From Flavobacteriales bacterium (lineage in GTDB: Bacteria; Bacteroidota; Bacteroidia; Flavobacteriales_D; Crocinitomicaceae), in NCBI GenBank assembly GCA_947453795.1, contig CANGIC010000002.1:1-43907 (forward strand): a DNA stretch of 43,907 nt, in the 5' to 3' direction. Positions 9,160 to 18,145 of this stretch are shown one piece after another. The notes below the pieces were generated by a model. That model saw only the letters and a program-made list of their open reading frames with translations, did no database searches and had not been told where the DNA came from. Positions within the stretch are counted from its first letter, which is position 1. Each line of letters opens with the position of its first letter. Position numbers and translations under genes: made by a program.

Positions 9160-10056
9160 TTATTCCTCCCGCCTAACTCGACGCATATCCTCGCGTTCGC
9201 GAACAAGTTTAGTGCAATATTCCCACGCACGGGCATTCAATTGTTGGGCCGTTCCATTGGTATTGCCAAAGCCCGCATTTCCTCTCATACGGTTTGACGT
9301 ATAAAAAGTAACGCCATTGAACAAACCCCACGCATTTGTGCCCAAGTCCTTCATTTCGCCTTGAATGGATTGCATCATTTCACGTCGTCTTTTTCTTGAA
9401 CTACGCAGTGAATCGATCTCCCTATTTATTGTTCGTTCGTTTACTTTAGGTTCGGGAAACATGTATTCCAGAAAATCATAGATTTCATCTTTGCCGATTT
9501 CGCGATTCGCCAACTCCTTGGACAACTGCATTTGTTCCCATTTGCCCTGCTCATAGTTGTTCAGCATCACACGGATATCTTCGTCTGTCATCTCCAAACG
9601 ATGGGTGTGCTTGATGCGCAAATTATAAAGCTCACGTGAAAATTGGTTCTCACAGCGAAACATATAATTGGACAAACCAAGGAAAATTTTGGAGGACTGA
9701 TCGTGCGAATTACCTATAATTAAATAATGTTCGGCACGGTCATTCACCAATGTCATCGGATTACTATCCTTCAAAAATGCCAAAATGCGCTTGCCTTTCT
9801 GAAATTGTTCGAAACCGATGCACTTAAAATTGGAAACACCCTCTATGCGTTCCACCAAATTCATCAAGTCCGCATTGTAAAATGGCTCATACATTCCTGA
9901 ACACACACTTAGGATTTGCCCATTGTCGGTGCGCGTTATGGCAAAGCGATTCGATTTTTCGCCATGGCTGGTTAGCAGCTCTTCACGATTGACATCCCAA
10001 TCGATTTCCATTTTTAAAGATTTTTTCATAACTAAACATGTTTTAATGTTCTGCAA
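9160..10056 (-). CDS. DUF932 (phage/plasmid-like) domain protein
   Basis: NRFAITRTDNGQILSV, FKCIGFEQFQKGKRILAFLKDS and C-terminal NAWGLFNGVTFYTSNRM typical of DUF932; likely start MKKSLKMEIDWD. Confidence 0.75.
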   Translation of the reverse strand: MQNIKTCLVMKKSLKMEIDWDVNREELLTSHGEKSNRFAITRTDNGQILSVCSGMYEPFYNADLMNLVERIEGVSNFKCIGFEQFQKGKRILAFLKDSNPMTLVNDRAEHYLIIGNSHDQSSKIFLGLSNYMFRCENQFSRELYNLRIKHTHRLEMTDEDIRVMLNNYEQGKWEQMQLSKELANREIGKDEIYDFLEYMFPEPKVNERTINREIDSLRSSRKRRREMMQSIQGEMKDLGTNAWGLFNGVTFYTSNRMRGNAGFGNTNGTAQQLNARAWEYCTKLVREREDMRRVRREE

Positions 10057-10159
10057 ATAAAATATGTAGTTCGGTATGCTTAGTACGCACTGAAAAAAAA
10101 TCTTTACTTTTTTTATCGCATCACTTCCGGATCAGCTTTTGGAAAATAGTCACCTATCA

Positions 10160-10612
10160 CTAAATTTGCACGGCCTTCACCATGTCAATTTGGATATTGA
10201 AAAAGTCGAAATTTTCACCAGACACATGATGAGCAGCACTTATTTCCTCTTTATCCTCCATAAATTCCGGCTCTATGATTTCGTATACTCCATCTTCCTG
10301 CGGAATGGCTTCAAAGTAAAGGGAATAGAACTGCCAATCACGTTGCGATTCGAAATAATGCTTATTCGGAGAAAAAGATATTCCATTTGTATTCAGCAGC
10401 TTATATACCTTCTTTCCATTCCTTTCGCGCATATACGTTTCTGGTGAAATTTGAATCCAACCCCCATTGTTGTAAATACTGTTAAAGGTGGAATATCCAA
10501 AATCCACTTTCGTAAAACTCGGAGTGATCGTTATCCTTAAAAGGGTTGGATTGTCAGAAATTCCCTCATTCGGAACATGGGGAAACAAGTATGATTTCGT
10601 TGATTTTTTCAT
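10160..10612 (-). CDS. Small beta-rich hypothetical protein, paralog family member
   Basis: NGGWIQISPETYMRERNG...GISFSPNKHYFESQRDWQFYSLYFEAIP; start overlaps the stop of the WYL gene by 4 bp. Confidence 0.65.
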   Translation of the reverse strand: MKKSTKSYLFPHVPNEGISDNPTLLRITITPSFTKVDFGYSTFNSIYNNGGWIQISPETYMRERNGKKVYKLLNTNGISFSPNKHYFESQRDWQFYSLYFEAIPQEDGVYEIIEPEFMEDKEEISAAHHVSGENFDFFNIQIDMVKAVQI

Positions 10613-11589
10613 CGGTTATAATTTTCTTTTACTTCATTTCTCAACCATACTGGCTCTACAATTCGGATGGAATTCCCAAAGGATCGCAGCAAGCGAATAA
10701 GTTCGAAAGACGGAATGAGATTCAATTCTATACGCGCTCGACCACTGTTTTGGACCGAGACAAATTTTTGACTTTCGTGAATGGGGTATGATCGGAAATA
10801 CGCCAATTCTTGAGGGACTATGTCGATTATAATCTGTTGTAATTCTTGATTTTCAATTGGGTAAACGCCATAGATATGTTGAAAATACGCTACCGCATCA
10901 GGTCCTTGTTCACCTCGAAATTCAGCTTGCACACACACAGGATCATGGATTCGATCAAATCCAAAAGTCCGAATTTCGTTGTGCTCATCCGAATACGCGA
11001 CAACATACCACCGATTGTCAAACTCCTTGAGCAGCATAGGGTGTATAATGCGGGAAGTGAATCTATGTTTGCTGTAAGAATAATGGACAATGGAAACCGG
11101 AATGCGGTCTTTAATCGCGCGGAAAAACAAATCGAAATGTTCAAAACCACGAAAATCGCGCGGCGCATCCGTTTGAATGAATTGTCTTTTAAAGTCGCCC
11201 TGTGGGAATTTCTCCCGATAAGCAGTCAATACTTTTTCCATCGCATGTTCAAATTGTCCACTCACGCGAGAACTGCCAATGCTTTGAATCAACTCAATGG
11301 CATTTTTAATGCTGCTAATATCTTGGTCGAGTAATCCTACGCCGTCAAAACGATAGGTGTCGTCAGTATATTCATACGCTTTTTTGGTATAGTTGAATTC
11401 GATCGGCGCATGGAAGGAGATCCGCATGTTTTTAATGTCCTTCACGACTGTGTCTAATGCGGGCTCAAAATCTGTTTCTTTCGCACAGGCCTGAATCAGG
11501 TCTAGTAGTGTAGGCAATGGCTTTTGCCGATTTCGAAGCCGAGCATCGATGGCTTTGTACCTGAGGTAGGGATTTTTTGTTACGGGCAT
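10609..11589 (-). CDS. WYL domain-containing transcriptional regulator
   Basis: FRAIKDRIPVSIVHYSYSKHRFTSRIIHPMLLKEFDNRWYVVAYSDEHNEIRTFGFDRI is a WYL-domain core. Confidence 0.88.
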   Translation of the reverse strand: MPVTKNPYLRYKAIDARLRNRQKPLPTLLDLIQACAKETDFEPALDTVVKDIKNMRISFHAPIEFNYTKKAYEYTDDTYRFDGVGLLDQDISSIKNAIELIQSIGSSRVSGQFEHAMEKVLTAYREKFPQGDFKRQFIQTDAPRDFRGFEHFDLFFRAIKDRIPVSIVHYSYSKHRFTSRIIHPMLLKEFDNRWYVVAYSDEHNEIRTFGFDRIHDPVCVQAEFRGEQGPDAVAYFQHIYGVYPIENQELQQIIIDIVPQELAYFRSYPIHESQKFVSVQNSGRARIELNLIPSFELIRLLRSFGNSIRIVEPVWLRNEVKENYNR

Positions 11590-11862
11590 AGTGTATGTTT
11601 TAAATGTTCATCACTCAACAAATCTGCTGTTGATGCACAAAACTAATCTAAAAAAAATGATTCGGTATATAAGATGCGTAATTGTGAATAACTTATTACT
11701 AAGCAGTTAGTCATTTTCTATTTCACTACGGATGAAGAATACAGAACTGAGCACTTTCTTTGTCAAAAATTCTAAGAGTCGGATGTTATGTTCTCGAGAA
11801 AGGAGCATTTCCAATTCCGATACGGATAGAAAAATAAATTGTAACCATAAAACAACAGATAA

Positions 11863-12342
11863 ATGAACACAAAAACAGTTACCCCGGAAAAAGAAGAATT
11901 GGAAACACTTACTCCAAAGAAAAAACCTCAGGTCATCAAGCGACCAGTGATTGAAGAAGGACCAGATTCGGATGTTGCCATCAGTGAAATTGAACTCAAT
12001 GACGAGCTCACACGCATTGATTTCTTTTACATTTCCTCCAGAATTTACATCAATGGTGGATGGATTCAAATGCACCCATCGTGCTACATTCGTCCTCACG
12101 GCACCGACTTAAAACTGCAAATGATCAAGGCCGAAGGAATTCCTATTGCACCAACAAAGTACCATTTCCAATGTCAAGGTCAGGCGCACAGCTACACCCT
12201 CTACTTCCCCGCTCTTCCCAAAGGAACGACAATGATCGATGTCATAGAGCGCGACGGCAATTTCCCGGATGACTTCAATTTCTTTTCTGTGAGCGTACGC
12301 GAAAACCTTCCGATAGAAATCCGTTTCATTAGCGAAAACTAA
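11863..12342 (+). CDS. Small beta-rich hypothetical protein, paralog family member
   Basis: YINGGWIQMHPSCYIRPHG...GIPIAPTKYHFQ...YTLYFPALPKG. Confidence 0.65.
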   Translation: MNTKTVTPEKEELETLTPKKKPQVIKRPVIEEGPDSDVAISEIELNDELTRIDFFYISSRIYINGGWIQMHPSCYIRPHGTDLKLQMIKAEGIPIAPTKYHFQCQGQAHSYTLYFPALPKGTTMIDVIERDGNFPDDFNFFSVSVRENLPIEIRFISEN

Positions 12343-12351
12343 GCTGTACCC

Positions 12352-12801
12352 ATGAACTTAGAAAAACTACACTGCGACATTCTAGAATTGAAATTGCTTC
12401 GTGCAGAAATAATTGTGCGTAAAAAGCACCTTATTAAAATGCAGCGCTATGAAGAGGTTGCAAATGAAAGAGAAAGAGAACGGGAAATCCTCAAAAATCT
12501 CGGGGTTATCCAGGGACAATTGGAACATTTCGATGGCTCATTGGCGTTGACTAAAGAAAATTTAAGGAGGAAGCAAGAAATCCGAAACCTTTTGATTGAA
12601 ATAAATCCAGTTGATCATGCTTTTGCTACAGACAGTTTAGCGCAGATTGAAAAACAGATTGTTGACTTGAAAAAAGAGAGAAACAGCTTCCTTGCGAATA
12701 AGGACCAAGAGGGTGCCGAACCCCTTATTACTGAATTGCACGATCTCTTTCAACTGCGCATGGACATCGACTCGTTCATTCGACAAAGGGATATAATTTA
12801 A
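12352..12801 (+). CDS. Coiled-coil hypothetical protein
   Basis: Intact 149-aa ORF 9 nt downstream of the previous gene; heptad-rich, charged sequence. Confidence 0.6.
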   Translation: MNLEKLHCDILELKLLRAEIIVRKKHLIKMQRYEEVANEREREREILKNLGVIQGQLEHFDGSLALTKENLRRKQEIRNLLIEINPVDHAFATDSLAQIEKQIVDLKKERNSFLANKDQEGAEPLITELHDLFQLRMDIDSFIRQRDII

Positions 12802-12876
12802 GAACGTCTTGCAGTGAATCGAAGGGTTTGCTGCAGGATTTTTTACTTCATTCAGTAATTAGAACTGAAAATGTCT

Positions 12877-13722
12877 TTACGCCTTGATTTCATTCATTTC
12901 TTCACCCATTCCTCGAACAAAGCGATCAATCGCAACACGGCTATTGGCGCTCATTTTCAGTTCATAGCGCTCAGAATTGGCAATTTTCGTTAAATGAGGC
13001 ACACACAATGGGTACTCCTCTTTTAAAAGTAAATAGGCCTTCAATGACAGTTCAAAATGCAAGGGATATATAGTGTCCGTTGGTCCAAATCCAAAAGCAT
13101 CCGGTTTGGTTACCATGTGTTTGTCTTCATGTATCCACGATACACCAAGTAGCTCTACATTGGTGATTCGTTCAATATTATAGTACTTATTTTGACCTGA
13201 TGTTGCTTCGTAAGCCATCAGTGTTCGATAGTTGTCCGTAAACGCAAAAGGTTCAATGTAACGGTCTGAAATTTTCTGACTGTTCAAAGAGTGATAATTT
13301 TTTAGGACCACTTGACCGCGCTTCGCTATAGCTTCGCTCAACAATTCGATGATGCGACCTAGATGGGCTTTCAAGAGGTGACTAGACACAAGCGTCGATT
13401 CAGAAGAAAGGTAAATCTTCTTTAAAATAGAATCTTTTAAGGGATGATTTTTTGCAAAGCTCAACACCATTTTACGAATCAATTCAGACTCTTCGTTGGT
13501 GAATTTTACCCCACCCTCGTCATTGCTAGCCGGAATAGAATACCGATTAAATGAATCACGCTGCAAGTCAAACCCCAATTCCCTCAACAAATCAAAATAG
13601 CGGTAAACTGTTCGATCAGTCGTGTCGATTATAGCACCCAGTTGATGGATTGATTTTGCTGGCTCTTGTTTCAATAATGAAATCAGTTGCAAAACCCGCA
13701 AGATTTTATGTTGATTGAGCAT
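12877..13722 (-). CDS. HTH/WYL-type transcriptional regulator
   Basis: N-terminal HTH KILRVLQLISLLKQEPAKSIHQLGAIIDTTDRTVYRYFDLLRELGFDLQRD followed by a WYL-like region (PFAFTDNYRTLMAYEATSGQNKYYNIERITNVELL). Confidence 0.85.
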   Translation of the reverse strand: MLNQHKILRVLQLISLLKQEPAKSIHQLGAIIDTTDRTVYRYFDLLRELGFDLQRDSFNRYSIPASNDEGGVKFTNEESELIRKMVLSFAKNHPLKDSILKKIYLSSESTLVSSHLLKAHLGRIIELLSEAIAKRGQVVLKNYHSLNSQKISDRYIEPFAFTDNYRTLMAYEATSGQNKYYNIERITNVELLGVSWIHEDKHMVTKPDAFGFGPTDTIYPLHFELSLKAYLLLKEEYPLCVPHLTKIANSERYELKMSANSRVAIDRFVRGMGEEMNEIKA

Positions 13723-13974
13723 TGACTATAATTTTCGCGCAAAGAAGGTCAAAATGCTGTAAATGCACAAATTAGTGACCTTAGTTGTCAAGATTCTTTT
13801 TCTGTCCCTTTGACTAATAATAGAATAACGATTAGTTCAAGTTGATTTAACTCATGCGTTAATATATTTTTGATTGCCCACGAATAGCGACCTATCTCAA
13901 TTCTTCATTTTTATTTCCTTATTTTAATTTTTAACTCTTGATTCTTAATTCTTAGTTTTACTCAAAATCTCTCC

Positions 13975-15579
13975 ATGGACAACAATCTGCATTGGCTCAA
14001 GCACAATAAGTTTAACAAATCGACTGCATTTACCCACGAGGAGCGCGATGAAAAAGCCATTCGGGGATTACTTCCATATGCCGTTTCTACACAGATGGTG
14101 CAGGTAAAAAGAGTACTCCGAAATCTGAGAAAAAAAACCTCCAACCTTGATAAGTATTCTTATTTATCCGCATTACAAAGCAGGAATGAACGCTTGTTTT
14201 ACCGTGTATTGATTGAAAACATTGAAGAACTATTGCCCATTGTTTATACACCAACCGTTGGAGAGGCATGCCGCGAATATTCACACTTATTTTCTGAAAC
14301 CAAAGGGTTTTACATTACCCCAGATGACCGCGGAATGATCTCGAAAATTTTGAAAAATTGGCCAGAAGAGGACATACGCGTTATCGTTGTCACCGATGGT
14401 CAGCGGATTCTTGGATTAGGAGATCTCGGAGCGAATGGCATGGGAATTCCTATCGGGAAGTTAATGCTTTATTCGGCGTGTGCAGGCATCGATCCTGCGC
14501 AGTGCTTGCCCGTGATGCTCGATGTTGGAACAAACAACCAACTGCTGCTAGACGACCCATTTTACCTCGGATTTCCTCACAAAAGAATTGAGGGTGCTGC
14601 GTATTTTGAATTGGTCAATGAGTTTATTATGAGCGTACAACAACTTTATCCCAAGGCCATGATTCAGTTTGAGGATTTCCTTACACCGAATGCGTATGGA
14701 TTGCTAAAAACCTATAAAGACAAAGTACTGTGTTTCAATGATGATATACAAGGTACGGCTTCCGTTGCATTGGCGGGTGTCTATGCATCGACGCGTATTA
14801 CAAAAAAATCATTTTCGGAATTAACCATTATGTTCCTCGGCGCGGGATCGGCAGCCACTGGAATTGCAGACTTAATTGCTTACGCATTGGAAAAGGAGGG
14901 CTTAGATCCTGAAGTTGCTCGGCAACACTTATGGTTTGCGGATGTCAATGGGTTGGTGGTTGCGGATCGAACAGATTTGCTCGAACACAATCTGCCCTAC
15001 GCACATGCTCATGAACAGCTTTCATTTTTGGATGCCCTAAAATCAATAAAACCAGATATACTCATTGGTGCAACAGGTGCGGCGGGCACCTTCACTCAAG
15101 AAGTAATCGAAACGATGACGAACATCAATGATCGTCCCGTCATTTTTGCCCTATCCAATCCAACAGCCAATGCAGAATGTACTGCTGAACAGGCCTACAC
15201 TTGGAGTCAAGGTCAAGCCATTTTTGTCAGTGGCAGTCCCTTTGACACTATTCAATTGAACGGGAAATCGTTTGATCCAGGACAAGGAAACAACGCCTAC
15301 ATTTTCCCCGGCTTAGGCCTTGGTGTTACGGCATGTGAGGCAACGTTTATTCCCGATGAATTTTTCTTAGTTGCCGCGCAAACCTTGGCCGATTTAGTGA
15401 CTGAAGAGGATTTACATCATGGATCCCTCTACCCGCCTATTCGCGACATTCGCGATGTATCACTTCAAATTGCAGAATCTGTTGCCGAAAAAGCGTACGA
15501 AATGAACTTGGCGAAAGCGCCAAAAACTGGTTCTATGCGCGGCATGATCGAGGCGCTTTTGTATGATCCGTATTATTAG
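13975..15579 (+). CDS. maeA: NAD-dependent malic enzyme
   Basis: 534 aa; YTPTVGEACREYSH, VVTDGQRILGLGDLGANGMGIPIGKL, FNDDIQGTASVALAG, IFALSNPTANAECTAEQAY. Confidence 0.95.
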   Translation: MDNNLHWLKHNKFNKSTAFTHEERDEKAIRGLLPYAVSTQMVQVKRVLRNLRKKTSNLDKYSYLSALQSRNERLFYRVLIENIEELLPIVYTPTVGEACREYSHLFSETKGFYITPDDRGMISKILKNWPEEDIRVIVVTDGQRILGLGDLGANGMGIPIGKLMLYSACAGIDPAQCLPVMLDVGTNNQLLLDDPFYLGFPHKRIEGAAYFELVNEFIMSVQQLYPKAMIQFEDFLTPNAYGLLKTYKDKVLCFNDDIQGTASVALAGVYASTRITKKSFSELTIMFLGAGSAATGIADLIAYALEKEGLDPEVARQHLWFADVNGLVVADRTDLLEHNLPYAHAHEQLSFLDALKSIKPDILIGATGAAGTFTQEVIETMTNINDRPVIFALSNPTANAECTAEQAYTWSQGQAIFVSGSPFDTIQLNGKSFDPGQGNNAYIFPGLGLGVTACEATFIPDEFFLVAAQTLADLVTEEDLHHGSLYPPIRDIRDVSLQIAESVAEKAYEMNLAKAPKTGSMRGMIEALLYDPYY

Positions 15580-15584
15580 GATCT

Positions 15585-15660
15585 GGGACGAGAGACAAGG
15601 GACAAGGGACAAGGGACAAGAGACTTGGTCTTTACATTGGTGGCTGAGGACCTCGAAGCC
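15585..15660. repeat. Composite repeat copy 1: 7-bp GACAAGG tandem array plus conserved flank
   Basis: GGGACGAGAGACAA(GGgacaa)n...TTGGTGGCTGAGGACCTCGAAG, similar to 15756-15840. Confidence 0.8.
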
Positions 15661-15755
15661 ACATGGAATAAGAGACTTCAAGATGTTAAGACATTAAGAT
15701 TTTAGGACTTTAAATCTTGATTTGTTTTGTTTTTTCCTCGGGCCTTGTTGAACGA

Positions 15756-15840
15756 GGGACGAGAGACAAAGGACAAAGGACAAAGGACAAAGGACAAAGG
15801 ACATGATTTTACTTTGGTGGCTGAAGTCCTCGAAGTTGCC
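15756..15840. repeat. Composite repeat copy 2: 7-bp GACAAAG tandem array plus conserved flank
   Basis: GGGACGAGAGACAA(AGGACAA)n...TTTGGTGGCTGAAGTCCTCGAAG, abutting the RT stop codon. Confidence 0.8.
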
Positions 15841-16920
15841 CTATGTCAATGTTTTCAATTTCTCCTGAAAACGCAGAAAAATTGGATCATCTTTACCGCG
15901 TACTTGACCAATAAAAGAAATGTATCCGCGCAAGCGATTTAAAAAAATAAACTGGTCGCTTTCGCGCACTACAGGTGAATTTTTAAAGTGCTTCGCTGCA
16001 GCAGCGGTGGGACCATTTTTTTCGAAATCAAAGAGCATTGCTCTAACTTGACGGATTTGACTTCGTTTTACGTTTGCCTTCGTATTCACAACAATTCCCG
16101 TCACTTCCTTTCTTCTACCTGTGCCTTTTTGACGGATTTTCTTTTCGTTGATAACAAACCGATTGGATTCCACAATTGAACGAATTTGAGCGATTTCCGC
16201 ATCATGAAAGGGCATAACTGCAGAGAACGTAAGATCGTCAGCATAACGTGTGTAAGTCCAACCACGCTCGGCTGATAATTTTCTCATGGCCTCGTCCATT
16301 TCAGCGCAAATAAAATTGGTAAGGATTGGTGATGTAGGCGCGCCTTGCGGCAAATGACCTTTATAAGTTGTCAGCAATGTCAAAACCGTAGCCGTTTGCT
16401 CGTTGAATCGGAAGCGGTCAGAAAGAAAAATTTGCTTGACACGTTGCGCATGAATGGAAGGAAAAAAGTCCTTTATATCCAAATTGAGCACATACGGTTT
16501 ACCAACATGAGGCAACGCGTTTTGTACGATTGGTGATGCGGGGGTTGCGTTCTCATCGTTGATGACAAATCCAAAAACAGCAGGGTCTGGATTACACCTG
16601 TACAAGGACTGAAGTCCATCATTCATTAACCGTTGAACATGCATTAACCTTGGCTCTGGCGCTTCAATGTTACGCGCTCCACCCCTTTTTTTTGCAATAG
16701 AAAAGCTGCGGTATTTGGGTGTATTGAGGATTTGTTCGAGAACTGCGCGTGGCACCTGAAAATAGGCACACACATCTTGTGCATTTTCCAAGGAGAGCAA
16801 GAGTCCCGCAGAAATCATCTGTTTTGGCACCCCTGGAAAAAGTTTGAGGATTAAGTGTTGAGAACGAAGTGTTTTCTTTAGTTCCGGACCTTGCTGTTCA
16901 ACAAATTCGTACAATGTCAT
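15841..16920 (-). CDS. Retron-type reverse transcriptase
   Basis: 359 aa; NALPHVGKPYVLNLDIKDFFPSI (NAxxH plus RT1/2), LPQGAPTSPILTN, YTRYADDLTFS (catalytic YADD), RRKEVTGIVVN (VTG motif). Confidence 0.95.
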   Translation of the reverse strand: MTLYEFVEQQGPELKKTLRSQHLILKLFPGVPKQMISAGLLLSLENAQDVCAYFQVPRAVLEQILNTPKYRSFSIAKKRGGARNIEAPEPRLMHVQRLMNDGLQSLYRCNPDPAVFGFVINDENATPASPIVQNALPHVGKPYVLNLDIKDFFPSIHAQRVKQIFLSDRFRFNEQTATVLTLLTTYKGHLPQGAPTSPILTNFICAEMDEAMRKLSAERGWTYTRYADDLTFSAVMPFHDAEIAQIRSIVESNRFVINEKKIRQKGTGRRKEVTGIVVNTKANVKRSQIRQVRAMLFDFEKNGPTAAAAKHFKNSPVVRESDQFIFLNRLRGYISFIGQVRGKDDPIFLRFQEKLKTLT

Positions 16921-16930
16921 GTGATGTTTT

Positions 16931-17100
16931 TAAAAAAGAGAGCCGTTGCTTCTTATCTTCAATTTAGATGTTTCGGCGAAAGTGGAGCGCAGCGGAACTT
17001 CGACGAAACATCGAAGTTCATGGCCTCCATTCTCAATTGGGTTGCAGGTGCACAACCACTTATCGGTCAGTCCGACACATAAGTTGGGCAACGGCTCTCG
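16931..17100 (-). ncRNA. Retron msr-msd ncRNA
   Basis: On minus strand: a1 GAGAGCCGTTGC (17088-17099), msr hairpins, msd hairpin with arms 17004-17012/16967-16975 (GATGTTTCG/CGAAACATC), a2 GCAACGGCTCTC (16938-16949) then TTTTTT; located immediately upstream of the RT. Confidence 0.88.
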
Positions 17101-17106
17101 TAACGA

Positions 17107-18141
17107 TTAAAATGGTGTATCTCCTAATTCTTCCAATCTTTCACGATTTATTGAAAATCGCTCGAGATGGTCGTTTACTGAAATGATTCGCGTATAATTG
17201 GCGTCTCGGGCATATTGAATTCGCTCTAAGGAACCGCTTCTATTTTTGGCCAAGATCAACTCGGTAATGCCATCTGTTGTATTTCCATCCTCATCCTGCA
17301 TAAAACCATAATATTCTGGTCTGTAGAGGAAAAAAACTTTGTCCGCGTCTTGTTCAATCGAACCACTTTCTCTCAAATCGGAGAGTATCGGTCGTTTATC
17401 TCCTCCACGTGTCTCTACCATTCGGCTCAACTGGCTAGAAGCAATAAGTAGGACATTAAATTCTCGTGCAACGTTCTTTAATTCTCGACTGACATAACTC
17501 ATCTCCATTTCACGGTTATGACGGTATCGATCTGAGCTTATGAGCTGGATGTAATCGATAAAAACCACTTTCACCCCATCTTCCTCAACATGCTTTTTGC
17601 AACGTTCACGAAGAACTTGAAGTGACTTCGTGGGTTGGTCACTAATCCACAATTTTCGCGATTGAAACTCATTTTTCACAGAATCAATCAACTCCAATTC
17701 CAAGCGATTCAAAGACCCCGACATGATTTGATTCAATGAAATCCCTGACAAAGCTGCCACCATGCGTTTTACCAACAATCCTTCAGATAAATCAAAACTG
17801 CAATACAATACGGGAGTTTTCGTAGAAATATTCAAGGCCAGATTCATCAGTAGATGCGTTTTTCCCATAGCCGGACGTCCGCCAAAAACTACATACTCCC
17901 CTTGAAACAAGGGAACACGTTGATCAAAATCTTCCATTCCCGTTTCAATGATTTCTCCCGCTACCCCAAAATCACTTATGTGCGAAGAAAAAATATCGAT
18001 GGCTTTTTTTGCCGGTAGTGAGGAATTCTCACGAAACTCAATTTCACGAACAATAGCGTTTAATTCCGCCAAGATGTGCTGGTCATCTTTGTTTTGATCC
18101 TCAATAATCTTTCGTAATCGGTGCTGAATAGATGTATGCAT
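17107..18141 (-). CDS. DnaB-like helicase C-terminal domain protein (short N-terminus), retron-linked
   Basis: Walker A VVFGGRPAMGKTHLLMNLALN, FIDYIQLISS Walker B, IASSQLSRMVETRGGDKRPILSDLRESGSIEQDADKVFFLYRPEYY; 344 aa. Confidence 0.9.
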   Translation of the reverse strand: MHTSIQHRLRKIIEDQNKDDQHILAELNAIVREIEFRENSSLPAKKAIDIFSSHISDFGVAGEIIETGMEDFDQRVPLFQGEYVVFGGRPAMGKTHLLMNLALNISTKTPVLYCSFDLSEGLLVKRMVAALSGISLNQIMSGSLNRLELELIDSVKNEFQSRKLWISDQPTKSLQVLRERCKKHVEEDGVKVVFIDYIQLISSDRYRHNREMEMSYVSRELKNVAREFNVLLIASSQLSRMVETRGGDKRPILSDLRESGSIEQDADKVFFLYRPEYYGFMQDEDGNTTDGITELILAKNRSGSLERIQYARDANYTRIISVNDHLERFSINRERLEELGDTPF

Positions 18142-18145
18142 GTGC

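Noticed and set aside
10846-11334. ORFs 10846-11334 (+) and 10890-11168 (-) within the WYL gene
   Set aside because: Alternative-frame ORFs over a well-supported WYL coding sequence.
15727-15942. ORF 15727-15942 (+)
   Set aside because: Translation of the heptad repeat running into the antisense of the RT gene.
15841-16920. Group II intron or DGR reverse transcriptase
   Set aside because: No maturase/HNH extension, no visible TR/VR repeat pair, and NAxxH, VTG and the a1/a2 ncRNA all indicate a retron.
17107-18141. Chromosomal replicative helicase dnaB
   Set aside because: Only 344 aa, lacking the usual N-terminal domain; a canonical Bacteroidota DnaB is about 500 aa. Confirmation needs the rest of the genome.
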